Origin: Spirometra erinaceieuropaei
Lineage: Eukaryota > Platyhelminthes > Cestoda > Diphyllobothriidea > Diphyllobothriidae
Reading direction: 5' to 3'
Assembly: GCA_902702965.1 (NCBI GenBank)
Contig: CACRXP010000006.1
Location: 837,299 to 901,298 of the forward strand
DNA: 64,000 nt
Shown: positions 1-11,430 of the stretch, piece after piece
Layout: each line of letters begins with the position of its first letter
Position numbering within the stretch: the stretch's first letter is position 1
The notes under the pieces: generated by a model
Databases searched by the model: none
What the model saw: only the letters and a program-made list of their open reading frames with translations
Told to the model about the DNA's origin: nothing
Translations under genes and position numbers: made by a program

Positions 1-52
1 ACATTCGTCTTCCCCAGGCTGCCTGCGTGACGGAGTCAGCGTGCTGAGAGCG

Positions 53-511
53 TCAGAGCTGGGGGGGGGGGAGGAGGAGGACTTCAAGGTAGGGTGTGCG
101 GACGTGCATGTAACTGTTTTCATGGGGTTGGGGCTGTGTGCGCTCACAACATAGAGTCGGCGAGGGAAGACAGACCGATTGTGTCAGCGTCTCCTGACGA
201 CAGAGCGATGAATCCGCTAACCGAATAGCCTCCACCTCGGATGTAAATGACACCCAATTGCGTAGGCCTTTAGAATAGTATGTTGTTACCCGGGAGAAAA
301 CTTGAAAATCTTCTTTGGCGACGACTTGGTGCATCTTATCGAGTGGACTTGCGAGAATTGAACTTGAGAACAGTCGAGTTTTCCCTTTACCTAGCCAGGC
401 AGGTGTGTGTTCACGTACCCTCTTTCCTAGACGCCTCGTTGTTCGGCCAATTCGTTCTACCTGCAACCGCATTGCCCTGCTGACGGATTGCAGAAAACAT
501 GCGTTTGCCAA
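53..511 (-). mobile_element. PLE endonuclease remnant (lineage 1), 5'-truncated
   Basis: A 152-codon open frame on the minus strand matches the GIY-YIG endonuclease end of the two other lineage-1 Penelope-like copies in this window (10.8 kb and 7.3 kb). Shared blocks are IGRTTRRLGKRVREH, PAWLGKG and, near the C-terminus, AEAAIRL-like EVEAIRLAD. In PLEs this domain nicks target DNA and sits C-terminal to the reverse transcriptase. The GIY half-motif is lost and only the YIG part remains, so this copy is inactive. No reverse transcriptase is visible upstream (higher coordinates). The 3' region would run off the left window edge. A G-run of 10 lies at about 61-70. Confidence 0.7.
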
Positions 512-722
512 CTGACTTTCAATTGTAAAGGGAAAACTTTCGCAGAAAGCGTTAAAATTGTTTGTGCGACTAAATGCGTGGACAGCTACTTGCAGCTTTA
601 TCCCTTCTATCTCTTACTTAAATTAATATATGTACGGAAATATTCCGCGATCACCAGGTAGCCTGCATACACGGATATTAGATAGTACCTGAATCAACTT
701 CAGGGAATGTAACAGGCATATA

Positions 723-1717
723 CAGTGCGTGACCTATCTCATGAAATGTTGGCTAAAATTCTGAAATGCATTCTCGATTAGGAAGGATTACTTGGTCGCG
801 GTTGTGATACTGATTATCTTAAGGCATACTCTTATAACATTTTGGACTCGGCAGGATGTCGGCTTTTAAATGCACTTCTTGTCAATCTCCCGTACAAAGC
901 GTGCTCGGTACAAAATTGACTACTTAAGTAGCATGCATTATTCCCATTGATTTTCGATGGTCTTGGAAATTCAAATATATTTTATAGAAACCACAAACAA
1001 AAATACGCTTTCTTTTAGTCAATCAATAGAGAATCACGTCTTCTTTATATTTTATACTTAAGAAAGGAGTATAATTAGGTTTTAAAAAAGTTTTTTATTA
1101 TGAGACTTTTTAAGACCGCGATATGTCCACTCACATAGCATCGTACCTGGCCGTTTACCACTGCTCATCATGAAATGTACCATATGGTCCGCATCCATTG
1201 CAAAATTTTATGGACCCTGTATGATATCTCTTTAACGACATAGAAAAATATGGGGTTTTCTTTACGCGGGACGCATGCACCTTGTAGAGTGAAGTCACTA
1301 ATCGCTAATGCAACGAGTGATCAGGCTCCAAATTTTTCGACAATTAGAAAACTATTTTAAAACCTTATTATACTTCTTTCTTAAGTATAAAATATAAAGA
1401 AGACGTGATTCTCTATTGATTAAATAAAAGAAAGCAAATTTTGTTTGTGGTTTTTATAAAATATATTTGAATTTCCAAGACCATCGAAAATCAATGGGAA
1501 AAATGCATGCTACATAAGTAGTCATTTTTTTCCAAGTACGGTTTCTACAGGAGATTGAAAAGAAGTGCATTTAAAAGCCGACATCCAGCCGAGTCGAAAA
1601 TGTTATAAGAGTATGCCTTAAGATAATTAATATCAGAACCGCGACTAAGTAATTCTTTCTAATCGAAAACGCATTTCAGAATTTCAGCCAACATTTCATG
1701 AGATAGGTCACGCACTG
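723..1717. mobile_element. Foldback element, family A (about 995 bp)
   Basis: The ends are CAGTGCGTGACC and its exact inverted complement. Left arm (723 to about 1105) and right arm (about 1350-1717) are inverted copies of each other over roughly 370 bp, with a unique core of about 245 bp and no coding capacity. TA precedes the left end; the right flank is TT, so one target-site base has probably mutated. CAGT ends with a TA target resemble Tc1/mariner/pogo-type non-autonomous elements, which is inference. A close relative sits at 31761-32705. Confidence 0.85.
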
Positions 1718-4335
1718 TTGTTTGGCATCCTTATTAACCCTTATAAACGCATAATGGACTCTAAGATATAAAGAGATACAAAGTGCGAGTATGTGACTGA
1801 AGTGTCCTATTCCTTGAGTACTACCTTTAAATTATAAATAGTTTCGAAATAGAGCGACAGAAAAAATTATTGTTTTATGCAACCTTTCTTTTAACGACTC
1901 ACACGAATCTAATTGTTATTCCTTATATGCTTTGCCTACAAACTTTGCTGGTAATCTCACCAGCTATAAGACACGACCACAATTGATAAATACACAGAAC
2001 TCATGGTTATCTATTTTATGCTCTCGACTAAGAACTTAGCCATTTTTTAAAGTGTTTCAGGAGTTCTCGTGCCCATCGCAAAATGACCTATCAAATACAA
2101 GCTTGCTTTGTGGATGTTAGAGCCAATCATGTGGCATCGTGATTTTAGTATGCAAATACAGCATTTTAACAGAGTGGTGTTTTCTCGGTCAGAGAGTGCC
2201 GCCCAAAATACGACGAAGCACATTCCTCAGTGTCAACAGACGGTTCAATTAAAAGCATTCCCCTGGTCTCTTGCTCGTTGTCCTTCAGTACAAACCGAGT
2301 TTGCTTGTTGCAAAGACGAACGATTTCGTGGACTAAGCATTATCGTTGTCTATTCCTCAAAGTATACTCCTTCTAACATACGTGATTTCATAGCCATGTA
2401 GACACAGCTGATGGCCGTACCGAATATATCCCACGATTTTGGCTGCCCTTTTGAACAAAACAAACTTAAAATCTGCGGTAAAAATAACAGTAAAGTGTTA
2501 TTCGGAGTTTACCCTCCACAGAAATATGCAATAGAGCTCAAATTACGCATACAGCACTCGATAGCGCAAGGAAAGGCATAACCATCTTCATAAAAAACCG
2601 AATAATTTTCATGAAAACATAATAAGGAAAATGTTGTAAATTTTGGTTCCCTTCACTATAACCGCATTGGAAACACTTTATAGACTCATGGACATGCTTT
2701 ACTTATATGAAATAGTTGCATATGAACGGTAAGTAACAGAAAGTGCAATAGAGAAGAATATTAAAAAATGACATCTGTAGTTGTGTTAAATAATATTAGA
2801 CCCCATATCAAAACGCATGACTAACAGGCAAGTTCAGTTAATCAAACCAACGGTCGATCTCTCTTGGAGAAAATGTATGTCCTCTACAGATTCGGTAATC
2901 ATGTGATTCTCCGAGCCGCCTAGACGTTTTATAGGTTTATCGATGTCTTTAATGCAAGCAGCATCATCGGGGACTCTAAAGAAACTTTCAATTGATGGTA
3001 ACAGTTACGGAGATACCATATGCGCATAATGTGTAAAGTCGACCGTACGTTATTGTAAATACCGTAAATTATGCCGAAAATATATGTCTATAACAAAGAT
3101 AATATCTCAGATATAGTCTGATATTAAACAGTAAGATGCAGCAAAGTGCCATAGAGTGGACTTATCCATGCACCCTTGGGTAAAGTGTGGATCGTGTTGT
3201 CTTACCGTAATGCACCAGAGTGGCCGGTCCACAAGCTGGCTGGACTGGTGACCGAATTCGTTTTCGGATAATTGGTAAGATGTGTTTAAGTAGTCTCACC
3301 TGATGCACACAATACTCTTATGGGTTAGGGCAACTTTTCTCAACCACTCAAAATACAACCGCGCATTCCCAATAACTTATCTTTTTCATACAAACACGTG
3401 ACCTTGTCGCCTGTGCGTTGCGCGGTCCCACCTGTAAAAATTCCTATCAACACCGGTGTCGTATTAGAGGTGACTGAGGTTTGTTTACTTTAGGTGGGGC
3501 TACATAACCATACCTGACCAGATAATCGAAACATTTCCTAGATTACTTATAACAAGTTGGCCCCTCCTGCCATTGGTCAGATGATGTCGGACCAGTGAGC
3601 AGGAAATCCGTGACTGCTCATCGGTTCCAAATCAGGCAGAAATAAGCACTCGATTTTTCCCCCCACGACCCAAGAAGAACTTGTCCACCCAGAAATTCAG
3701 GGTATTGCAGGATTGGAAAGTGGGTACATTTTGGTTGAAGTTATTTTTCAGAACAGTAAAAGGCGAGTGTTGACTAAGATCAAAAAAATAAAAGTATTAT
3801 AACTAATAACATAAAATGTAGGAGCACTAGGATTGGCTGTTGGAAAAGGCTGTTGTAACATGCAATTTGTGTGGTTATGTCTGCTGAAGTCCCTTTTATG
3901 GGGATAACGCGAGGAAGATCCGATAACTGTAATCCAAAAAGGATCCTTTGGATGCCAAAACCCTGCATTCTCCGATTTTTCTTACGCTTGTTTATTCAAC
4001 ACATTTGTTAGGTAAAATGCGAAAGATATGTTAATGCAAAAGCCTCTTGTTTGGCAACGGCGCCCCTTGCGCATTCAGTAAGATTCACATCCAGACCGTT
4101 AGCAAGAAAAATCTTTTGGTAAGTGTCCATTAAGCTGTACTAGTCCCAAGTGTAAGCGCAATGTGCAAATGGAAAGTGAAACAAGCCGAAGGGGGATGTT
4201 GAAATCGTTAGTAAAAAAAGTGATCAGGACGTAACAGGAAAATCCGACCTGATGCATTAAAAATTTCCCTCGAGACTGGATGAAGCCTATAAGCCGTGAA
4301 GAAGATCTGGCGGACAGGACACGCGAGATAGCAGT
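1718..4335. other. Anonymous A+T-rich DNA
   Basis: No recognised gene. Open frames at 2108-2401 (+) and 3780-3968 (-) show no domain or family resemblance. The stretch 3478-3515 carries a TTTGTTTACT...GGGGCTACATAA motif that recurs beside the telomere-like tracts at 26.5, 33.8, 40.2 and 46.9 kb. Confidence 0.5.
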
Positions 4336-4715
4336 ACCCCAAACCTAACGGTAACCCTGACCGTAGGCTCGAAAACAACTATAATCTTTAACGTAATTGT
4401 AGAGCTAACGCCAACCGTAAGCCTAACACTAAACCGTACCCTAAACCTACTACAAACCCTCGCCCAGACCCTAAGCTAAACCTTAATCTTAATCTTGACC
4501 CAACCCGTTACCCTAACGCACCTAAAGCAAACCATAACCCTGATCCTAACCTCACCCCGAACGCCGACCTAACCCTAACAATAAACGTAAACCTGAACCG
4601 CAATCCAAACCGTAACTCTAACCGGAGCCCTTAAACTCAACATAAAAACTAACCCTAACCTCACTTCTCATCCTGGCACCAATCCAAACCCTTAACCTAA
4701 CTCTACCTCTAAACC
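4336..4715. repeat. Degenerate telomere-like tract (C-rich strand)
   Basis: About 380 bp dominated by imperfect hexamer-like units of the form CCCTAA/CCTAAC, with many variants such as CCGTAAG and ACCCTGA. Flatworm telomeres are TTAGGG, so this reads as an old interstitial telomere-like array. Unit variation is too high for a true telomere. Confidence 0.75.
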
Positions 4716-5660
4716 GAAACATCATGTTGCCCTTTTGCGTTTCAGTTTGAGATACTTTCCCACTAACAATCTCAGCGCCTTCCTTTGGCTCACACTGCTT
4801 GAAATGCCCACACTGCGCTTACACTTGGGACCAGTACAGCGTAGCCGACTCCCTACTAATCTCTTTCAAGACCGCAAGCAGAGGCGCAGATCATTCCTTT
4901 GAGAACCAAACCTAAATTGTAAGCATCAGTAGAATCATGTTTTCCATCATCCGTGAACAGTAGTATCAATCTTCAAACGCGCGGCAATCATTCCAGTTTG
5001 ACAGATATATCAGTGTAATACAAGGCATCTTTCAGGACGTAGATGAATATCTTACTGCCGGTGGTGCTGGTTGCTGAGCCTCAGAAGTAACTGACTTTAC
5101 AAATTTGGTGGTCAGCAAAAACATCCGACACGGTCAATGCTTAGGAGCGTTTATCTACACGTTAAAGTTGAGTGGAAGACCGTACCCAAGCAAGAGCACC
5201 ATAATCTTTGCTGTAGATTTAGCAAAGATCATGATCAAACCCCTCAAGAAAATATTCTTTGAAAATGGCAGTCAGCGGTTCGGCAAACTTATGCAGAAAA
5301 ATCTGATTCATCTAGCGGTATACTTGGCAATGTGTCCGTAGTACTGTGTTTTAATGTCTACCTACTATTACTGAAATGTGTAAAAGGGTAAGTAGCATGC
5401 AAAAGTACATCAATTACCAAACAACGTCTAAAAGGCCGAATGACGTTGATTAGAAGGCAAACGTAGAGCGCCCATCACTATGCAGCTCATTGTTAAACAC
5501 TCTTGTGTCCCAAGGTGTTGAGGGTGTTGTTAGTTAGTGGTAGCATTTGCTACGATTCTGATCCCCCGTATAAATCGAGCCTGCTCCGCAAACTAAAGTC
5601 CATAATTTATTTTTAACTAGAATGAAACAAGGATAGTTCATTTTGACTTATTTATCAAAA
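4716..5660. other. Anonymous DNA
   Basis: No recognised feature. The 78-codon frame at 5105-5341 (+) has no family resemblance and no supporting signal. Confidence 0.5.
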
Positions 5661-5667
5661 ACTAGCT

Positions 5668-5750
5668 GCCTTGTTGGAGCTCGAACCCACGGTAGCAAAG
5701 GCAAGACTCAGTGCATCTAATATTCTAGCCACCTGAGTCACGAGGCTAAC
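5668..5750 (-). repeat. tRNA-like segment (SINE-type)
   Basis: Read on the minus strand, a B-box-like GGTTCGAGCTC lies at 5677-5687 and an A-box-like TGACTCAGGTGG at 5729-5740, spaced as in a tRNA gene. The acceptor ends do not pair well, so this is more likely a tRNA-derived SINE head or tRNA pseudogene than a functional tRNA. Confidence 0.5.
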
Positions 5751-5939
5751 GGGGGGCCGTAAGTTTAATCCCATTTGGATCAAGTTAAGCGCCCAGTCTG
5801 CTATGGCATTTGCGGTCCACCAAATCTGACATAACACACTGACTGTTCCAGCAGAATTCCCTAGGTAATAAATTTAGAATCCACCAGATGACCATCAGGG
5901 CCATTGAATTAATAGGCGCATGTTTGGCAGATTTCGAAT

Positions 5940-6020
5940 ACTCGGCGAGATTTGAACCTGCAAGGGCTAGAGTCCATTCAGCACTATAAGTACGTGATCT
6001 ATATGGCCTGACCGGGAGTC
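5940..6020 (-). repeat. Second tRNA-like segment
   Basis: The minus strand has a good B box (GGTTCAAATCT, 5948-5958) and a weak A-box-like stretch (CAGGCCATATAG) about 50 nt upstream. It lies some 200 bp from the tRNA-like segment at 5.7 kb and in the same orientation, so the two may belong to one composite SINE. Confidence 0.4.
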
Positions 6021-6171
6021 ACATGATTTATCACGTATGGAATCCATCAATTCTGCTACAGGAAGTCAAAGCCCCAAGTAAGCAACCTAGAATCAGCTTG
6101 ATCATCGTGTATTTTCATAAATGGTTAGAAAAACTGATGCTTAATCTGCTGAAACTTCTATTAAACAGGGA

Positions 6172-6935
6172 GTGACCATGACTTCGAAAATCTCCAGCCA
6201 GTCGGCACGCATACTCCTTGATTATAAGAAAGGCCTACCGGTTCGTCCGATTTTAGCTCTGAGGAACTCTCTGTATCACGCGATAGCAATGTGGTTAGAA
6301 GAGAAACTCAAGCCCATACAGCATCAACTAGCACCATGCAACTATCGAGATACCTTTCAATTCACTGACGACATTAATGGCCGCAACCTTAACGGCATGA
6401 TGATGTTGCATCACTTTTTACAAACGTCCCGGTCACTGAGGCAGTTGATTACAGCTGTGATTTTCTATCTGTCAATCAACAAAAAATGAGAATGCCGACG
6501 AACACACTCAACGAACTATTACTAAGATGCACATTAAATGTGCAGTTCCTTTTTGACAACCAACTCTATAGAAAAATAGACGGCGTTGTTATGGGCTCGC
6601 CTCTTTGACCTCTCTTAGCCGACGTCTTCATAGACACGCTGGAGAGATTTCAACTAAGTGATCAGATCGAAAAGCTTAAGCATTACGGTCGCTACGTTGA
6701 TGATTTCTTTGCGATTGCCACCACAAAAACCGACAGTGCTGCCCTTTTAAATGCTGCATATCGGGCATATCCGTCAGGTAAATTCACGTTGGAAATGGAA
6801 TCGGCCGGTTCGCCTCCTGGCCTAAACAGGAGACCTGACCGTGGCATCCGAAGCAACGTCTATCGGAAGAAAACCTGGTCTGGACAATACACGAACTTCG
6901 CTAGTTTCTACCCTTCCAACAGAAAGGAAATCTAG
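6172..6935 (+). pseudogene. PLE reverse transcriptase (broken)
   Basis: The first frame (6172-6489) contains KKGLPVRPILALRNS and YHAIAMWLEEKL, matching the conserved finger region of PLE reverse transcriptases. A frame change near 6480 leads into LYRKIDGVVMGSPL (palm), then a stop at about 6606 inside the usual SPLGPLLA block. The catalytic box YVDDFFA is intact at 6693-6713 (two Asp codons 6699-6704). Downstream text reads on to SNRKEI and a stop. RTs of this class copy element RNA at the insertion site. Stops and frameshifts rule out an active product. Confidence 0.88.
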
Positions 6936-6943
6936 TCAGGTCT

Positions 6944-7640
6944 TTGGTAAAAGGAGCTAGAAAAAAATGTTCAGCAGATGGTATCGAGGAGGAACTTAGA
7001 AATATTCAGGACCTGCTTCGCGAAAACGGGTATCCTGACAGGTTCATTGCAAAGAACATTGCTGAACGACCCGCAAAACCCACTACACTGACCGTCGAAA
7101 AGAGAACATTGTTCATCAAAGATTCTTTCCAAGGAGACGCTGCGAGTGAACTCCTAAGAAGAGGCCTTGATCAATCTGTCGCGAGAGCCTTCCCAGTAGC
7201 AAGGGTTTGCATATCATTCTCTACTAACCCTATGTTACGCGGAGAAGGAGAGGATAGGCCGTCACCTCAAACCACCTCAATGTGCATCTACTCATTCACT
7301 TGCTCCTGTGGAGCAGGTTATATTGCAAGGACGAGTCGGCGCCTTCCCAAAAGAATACGAGAGCACCTTTCCGCATGGCAAAAGGCGAAACTAGGAGAAT
7401 AGACAGTGCCACCCTTGCTTATGTAGTGGATTCAGGTCATCGTGTGGACCCCGTTGAAGTATTTCGTGTGATTTACAAGGTCTCCTCGAGCTACCCTAAG
7501 CTACTGCGCCAGCGCCTGTTAGCAACAGCAGAAGCGGCCGCCATCAGGTTATGCAAACCGACCCCATGCGCCCAGGAGAACCTCGTTCAGGCTTCGCGCT
7601 TACCGCGGTCAAAGGCTGATCAACCACAAACTTTTTGCGC
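6944..7640 (+). pseudogene. PLE linker and GIY-YIG endonuclease (frameshifted)
   Basis: The 6944-7402 frame gives the PLE linker (VKGARKKCSADGIEEEL, NGYPDRFIAKN) and enters the endonuclease at CSCGAGYIARTSRRL, followed by KRIREH. A frameshift near 7390 moves the rest into the frame of 7282-8016: RRIDSATLAYVVDSGHRVDP and AEAAAIRL. The YIG glycine is replaced (YIA), a likely lesion in the active-site motif. The ORF continuing to 8016 beyond the domain is untranslated-region sequence, not protein. Confidence 0.85.
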
Positions 7641-7724
7641 CTTTCCACTGTTGCCTAGCCTGTATTTTAAAAACGAACTTTTATCGATTTTTCACCCACT
7701 GTACCCCGTCCGATATAAATGTAC

Positions 7725-7765
7725 TGGCCTGACGAGAAGTTATCGAAAGCAACTTTCGCTCGCTA
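7725..7765 (+). ncRNA. Hammerhead-like ribozyme in PLE 3' region (lineage 1)
   Basis: All core positions of a type I hammerhead are present: CTGACGA (7729-7735; the fifth core base may be any), GAAA (7745-7748), stem III AGC/GCT closing a 7-nt loop (7748-7760), cleavage base C (7761), and stem I TGGC/GCTA (7725-7728 with 7762-7765, one G-U). Stem II is weak, only GA/TC. Hammerheads are known from PLEs. Activity is inference. Confidence 0.6.
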
Positions 7766-8070
7766 CCTTTTCTTCTGAATATAGCTTTGGGGATTTTCAC
7801 AACTCTAGACAGGGCGTCTTTGATTACTTGCATTTCTCTATGAGTGATGTGTTGCATCGGTTTTTTGATGGAGCTAATGTGTTTGCACCTGAGAGCAGTC
7901 ACACGCAGTCCGCGAGTTTGTTCTACAGACGGCCTTCACGACTTACTTCGAACCCTTTCCCTTCTTTAGCCCCTCCCCACTCCAATTCCAACGTCCTCAG
8001 CATCCTGACTCCGTGATGCAGGCGGCGTGGGAACAGAGATTTTGACTGCTGTTCATACCTCACTATACAT

Positions 8071-8112
8071 GTATTGGCCTGACGATGAATTACCGAAAAC
8101 AAATGTTCATCC
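8071..8112 (+). ncRNA. Second hammerhead-like copy, degraded
   Basis: CTGACGA at 8079-8085, GAAA at 8095-8098, stem III AAC/GTT (8098-8100 with 8105-8107) and C at 8108. The stem III pair differs from AGC/GCT of the 7.7 kb copy at the same step on both strands, keeping pairing. Stem II and stem I are poorly preserved. The surrounding 8.05-8.16 kb repeats the PLE 3' region. Confidence 0.4.
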
Positions 8113-8169
8113 ACTAACTTTTAAATCCTTTTCTGTCAAGAAAAGGCTCTTTGGCGATTCTATTGATAC

Positions 8170-10790
8170 AGGATGATCGACATGCAGAGGGAAGTGGGTA
8201 CGTCAGTCCGGTTCAAACTTCATTCACTGCAGAAAATATTACAGACTCCCTTCCGATCGCGTAATTATCCGTAACGTTCGCTTTGTAGCAGTCACTTGAG
8301 GACCTGCAAAGTCTACTCAGGACTGCAACACCGGGTCACCACGGCCACTGATGCCGTATCTCCTGCCTTGACAGCGAATTTATCTACGCCGCAACCTACG
8401 ACGGCTTTTGCATAGGTCACGGAATCATGCACCTAACTTAAAAGGAAGGCAACCTTAAGCCAAACCTCGGGGGATTTAGCGTTAGACTCAAAAGGGTTGG
8501 AGTTACTGGTGGCGTATGAGATACCGGTTGGACATTTAGCATTTGGCGCTAAGCCAACCGCATCCAACAGCCTTCAAATGCCTAAAAACGAAAGTAGATG
8601 GACTGGGTTTTTTAAGCTAGCGTTCACAGCTTATAGCCGTGTCGTAGTTTTAATTTTAAGTGAAAGATATTCAACTTAACAGCCCAACTACTATCATCGC
8701 TCAACTAGCTGAACTTTCCCAATGATATTTCGGCCGACTGATTCCGAAATGGTCCCTGATTAGCATAGCGATGTTTTGCTGACTGATGCGATTGTAAAAC
8801 AAACGGAGAAGTCCCTCTCTTACTCTAGATTATTTGTGGAGGTCATTTCCAAGGAGAACTGGTTAATGCTGTTTTCATTGGAGAGAGATAAAACAAAACT
8901 GCGCACAGAAACATCAAGGCAATTTCTAAATAAATATGTTTGAAAAATCCACAATATTGCCAAATCTTCGTTAGGCAAAGTAAGTCCATCCTCAAAATGG
9001 CCAGCTTCTTCTGCAAATCCCTCCTGCGCATTGACCTATAAAAACTTAAGCCTCGAATGGTAAAATTAAAGCAAAAGTGCCTTGCATACCTCGTAAACAA
9101 AAATTGAAAGTCTAAAATTTAACAGGGGTAAGATTGGAATTCGACAGCATACACTAGAAAAGTAGGTTAGTGACAAACATGACTCTTATTTAGCCAAAAT
9201 GGCATCAAGTACCATGCTGTTTTGGAAGACAAGATAATTTATATATTTTTAAAGAAATGATGCTTCAAAACGTTATACTTAGCGAAATACCCGGTTTTCC
9301 CCCTCCTCAAATGCACCGGAAACTGCAATACCTTTGAGGATTCTGTTATCTGAGCCCTCATAAACAACCAATTTTTAAAAGCGTGTACATTTTATTTACG
9401 TAATAAGCATCCCTGTGAAATTCGAATGGTAAAAATATAGTCCGAATTTGCGGTTGTTTGAAGGAGATTGACTTGAACCATTATAGGACATTATTGAAAT
9501 AACAGAAGAAAGGTCTTAAAATATAACGTAAATTGGGCTCCTACAAGGGTTGGATAACTACCTGTTGCACTAACTCTTCAATTGACAGTTGATCGTCTTT
9601 CCAAAAATATCCAATGTGAATAGGCGCGTGAGAAACATTACTATGCACATCAATTATTTCCTGTGGAGAAGTTAAATGTTGTATGTAGTAAAAACGGCAG
9701 ATGATCTCTAATATTAAAAGCGTTTTGACTTGCGTGGTGCGAAATAGTGATACATTTCAAGCATTTGAAAAACAGCCTTCTAAACTGATGCGAACGAAGA
9801 AACAAACTCCTCTCTGCGAATTTTGTCACCCAAATTTATCATAATGAAAAGCGTCATTTTTGTTTAGAAACTGATCACGCAACGATTAAGGGCATATTTA
9901 TATTCATTGTCTATGTTGGCACAAAAAACGCCCACGCTGGATCAAATGAAATTTTCCAGCCACGCAAACACAACATGTCACAAGTAAAAACTGGCACACA
10001 CCTACGAAAATCCGACTTAAAATAGTGGACAAATGTGTTTTATACTAAACATTCAACGCGTTGGAAGGAATGACCGAAGGCGTATGATGAAAAGGAACTG
10101 GCAGAGAAATAGTTTCTAATTTTAAAAAAGCCAGCAGACCCATATTGCACCTTTTCACTGTTTTATATGAGCTAAATAGTACCAGTAGATTTTTAAATCT
10201 AACTATCTATAAAATAACATATATATTTTTACGGGTGCATTTGACGCCAGCAGAAGGGGTTTTTAAGGAGATATTTTAAAAATCACATTCTCCTTTTGTG
10301 TTCTGGCTTTCGTATTTGGTGGACGTATGCGTCTTTTTGATTTTTAATTAGTACGGGCTCAAGTGCACAGATAATATTATTAAGTATGTTCACCTTTGCA
10401 AACGCTGCTAAGATCTTGTCAGCAAACGCACAATTACCCTAGATGCTTAAGCCCTGTGAAATAACACTTGCTTCTCATTTATGAAGAATATTTCGCTTGT
10501 CTAACTTAATCTTGTTGGCTTATTAAGTTACTGATTTGTTACGCACTAACGGGGTAGTCTAGGAGGAAGCCTATGGGCCTGATGACAGCAAAGACACAAA
10601 CCACTGGCCACTGATCTTATTATTAGGTCAAGAGTTTCAGAAAAATATGCGACTAAATTCGCGGAAACCAGAAGACGAACGTTAACGCCCCATCTTACAA
10701 GCGGAAGTCCCTAATCATTATTCTCTAACCGCAAAAAGTTGATAACACTTGCCTCCGAACCCTAGTCTCCATTCCAGTAATTAAATACAG
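8170..10790. other. Anonymous A+T-rich DNA
   Basis: No repeat family or gene recognised. Short frames at 8497-8679 (+) and 8843-9100 (-) have no resemblance to any family I know. Confidence 0.5.
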
Positions 10791-10799
10791 GAAACACAC

Positions 10800-11430
10800 A
10801 GCAACAAAAACCTCAATGGTCAGTCATAGGTCTCTATGTTATCCTCCTCCACTTGCCCCTGTGGAGCAGGTTATATTGGTCGCACGAGTCAGCGCTTATC
10901 CAAGAGAATACGCGAACACCTTCCCGCATGGCTGGGAAAAGGTGAAATTAGGAGAATAGACAGCGCCATTCTCGCGCATGTTGTCTATTTCGGATATCGT
11001 GTGGACCCCAACGAAGCTTTTTGTGTAATTTATAAGGTCCCATCAAGCTACCCTAAGCTACTAGGCCAGCGCCTGTTAGCGACAGCGGAAGCAGCCGCCA
11101 TTAGGCTACGAAAGCCAATCTTATGCGCTCAGAAGAACCACGTTCAGGCTTCGCGCCTACAGTGGTCGAAGGTCGACTAACGCTGCTACACTTCGCGCTC
11201 TCACCCCGCCCCTGACAATGACTGCTATTACCCAACCCCCCCCACATTCCCACACCCCGCCCATGTTTTAAGTAGAACTTTTATCGATTTTTCTTATCGC
11301 TGACGTGTTTTCTTCTACCCCGTTCTCATATAACTGTACTGGCCCGACGAGAATTTATCGAAAGCTACGTATGCTCGCCACCTCGTCTTCTGATTACTGC
11401 TATGGGAATTTTCGCAACTTTTCTTAAGTT
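10800..11430 (+). mobile_element. Penelope-like element, lineage 1, 5'-truncated
   Basis: Only the endonuclease end and 3' untranslated region survive. The frame 10836-11180 (114 codons) begins inside the domain: CPCGAGYIGRTSQRL with the YIG motif intact, KRIREHLPAWLGKG, RRIDSAILAHVVY and AEAAAIRLRKP. This is the least damaged lineage-1 endonuclease here. The first Met is incidental to truncation. The 3' region from about 11270 aligns with 7670-7800 and holds a hammerhead-like motif. Confidence 0.85.
11340..11380 (+). ncRNA. Hammerhead-like ribozyme in PLE 3' region (lineage 1)
   Basis: CCGACGA (11344-11350; the second core base is C instead of U), GAAA (11360-11363), stem III AGC/GCT with loop TACGTAT (11363-11375), C at 11376, stem I TGGC/GCCA (11340-11343 with 11377-11380, fully Watson-Crick). 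Compared with 7.7 kb, the stem I change turns a G-U into G-C. The core change probably lowers activity. Confidence 0.55.

Larger units (their letters stand above)
6150..7810 (+). mobile_element. Penelope-like retroelement, lineage 1 (decayed, longest copy)
   Basis: The order is reverse transcriptase, linker, GIY-YIG endonuclease, then a 3' untranslated region with a hammerhead-like motif: the standard PLE arrangement. The N-terminal part of the RT is missing, so the copy is 5'-truncated. At least three frame changes (near 6480, 6940 and 7390) and in-frame stops make it non-coding as a whole. The 3' untranslated part (about 7650-7810) is shared with the copy at 10.8 kb. A partial second copy of the ribozyme region follows at 8.05-8.16 kb. 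Confidence 0.88.

Noticed and set aside
4336..4715. True telomere or chromosome end
   Set aside because: Units are too degenerate and unique sequence continues on both sides.
7282..8016. 244-codon frame as one protein
   Set aside because: Only the middle part (about 7395-7640) matches the PLE endonuclease; the start is out of frame and the end reads untranslated ribozyme-bearing sequence.
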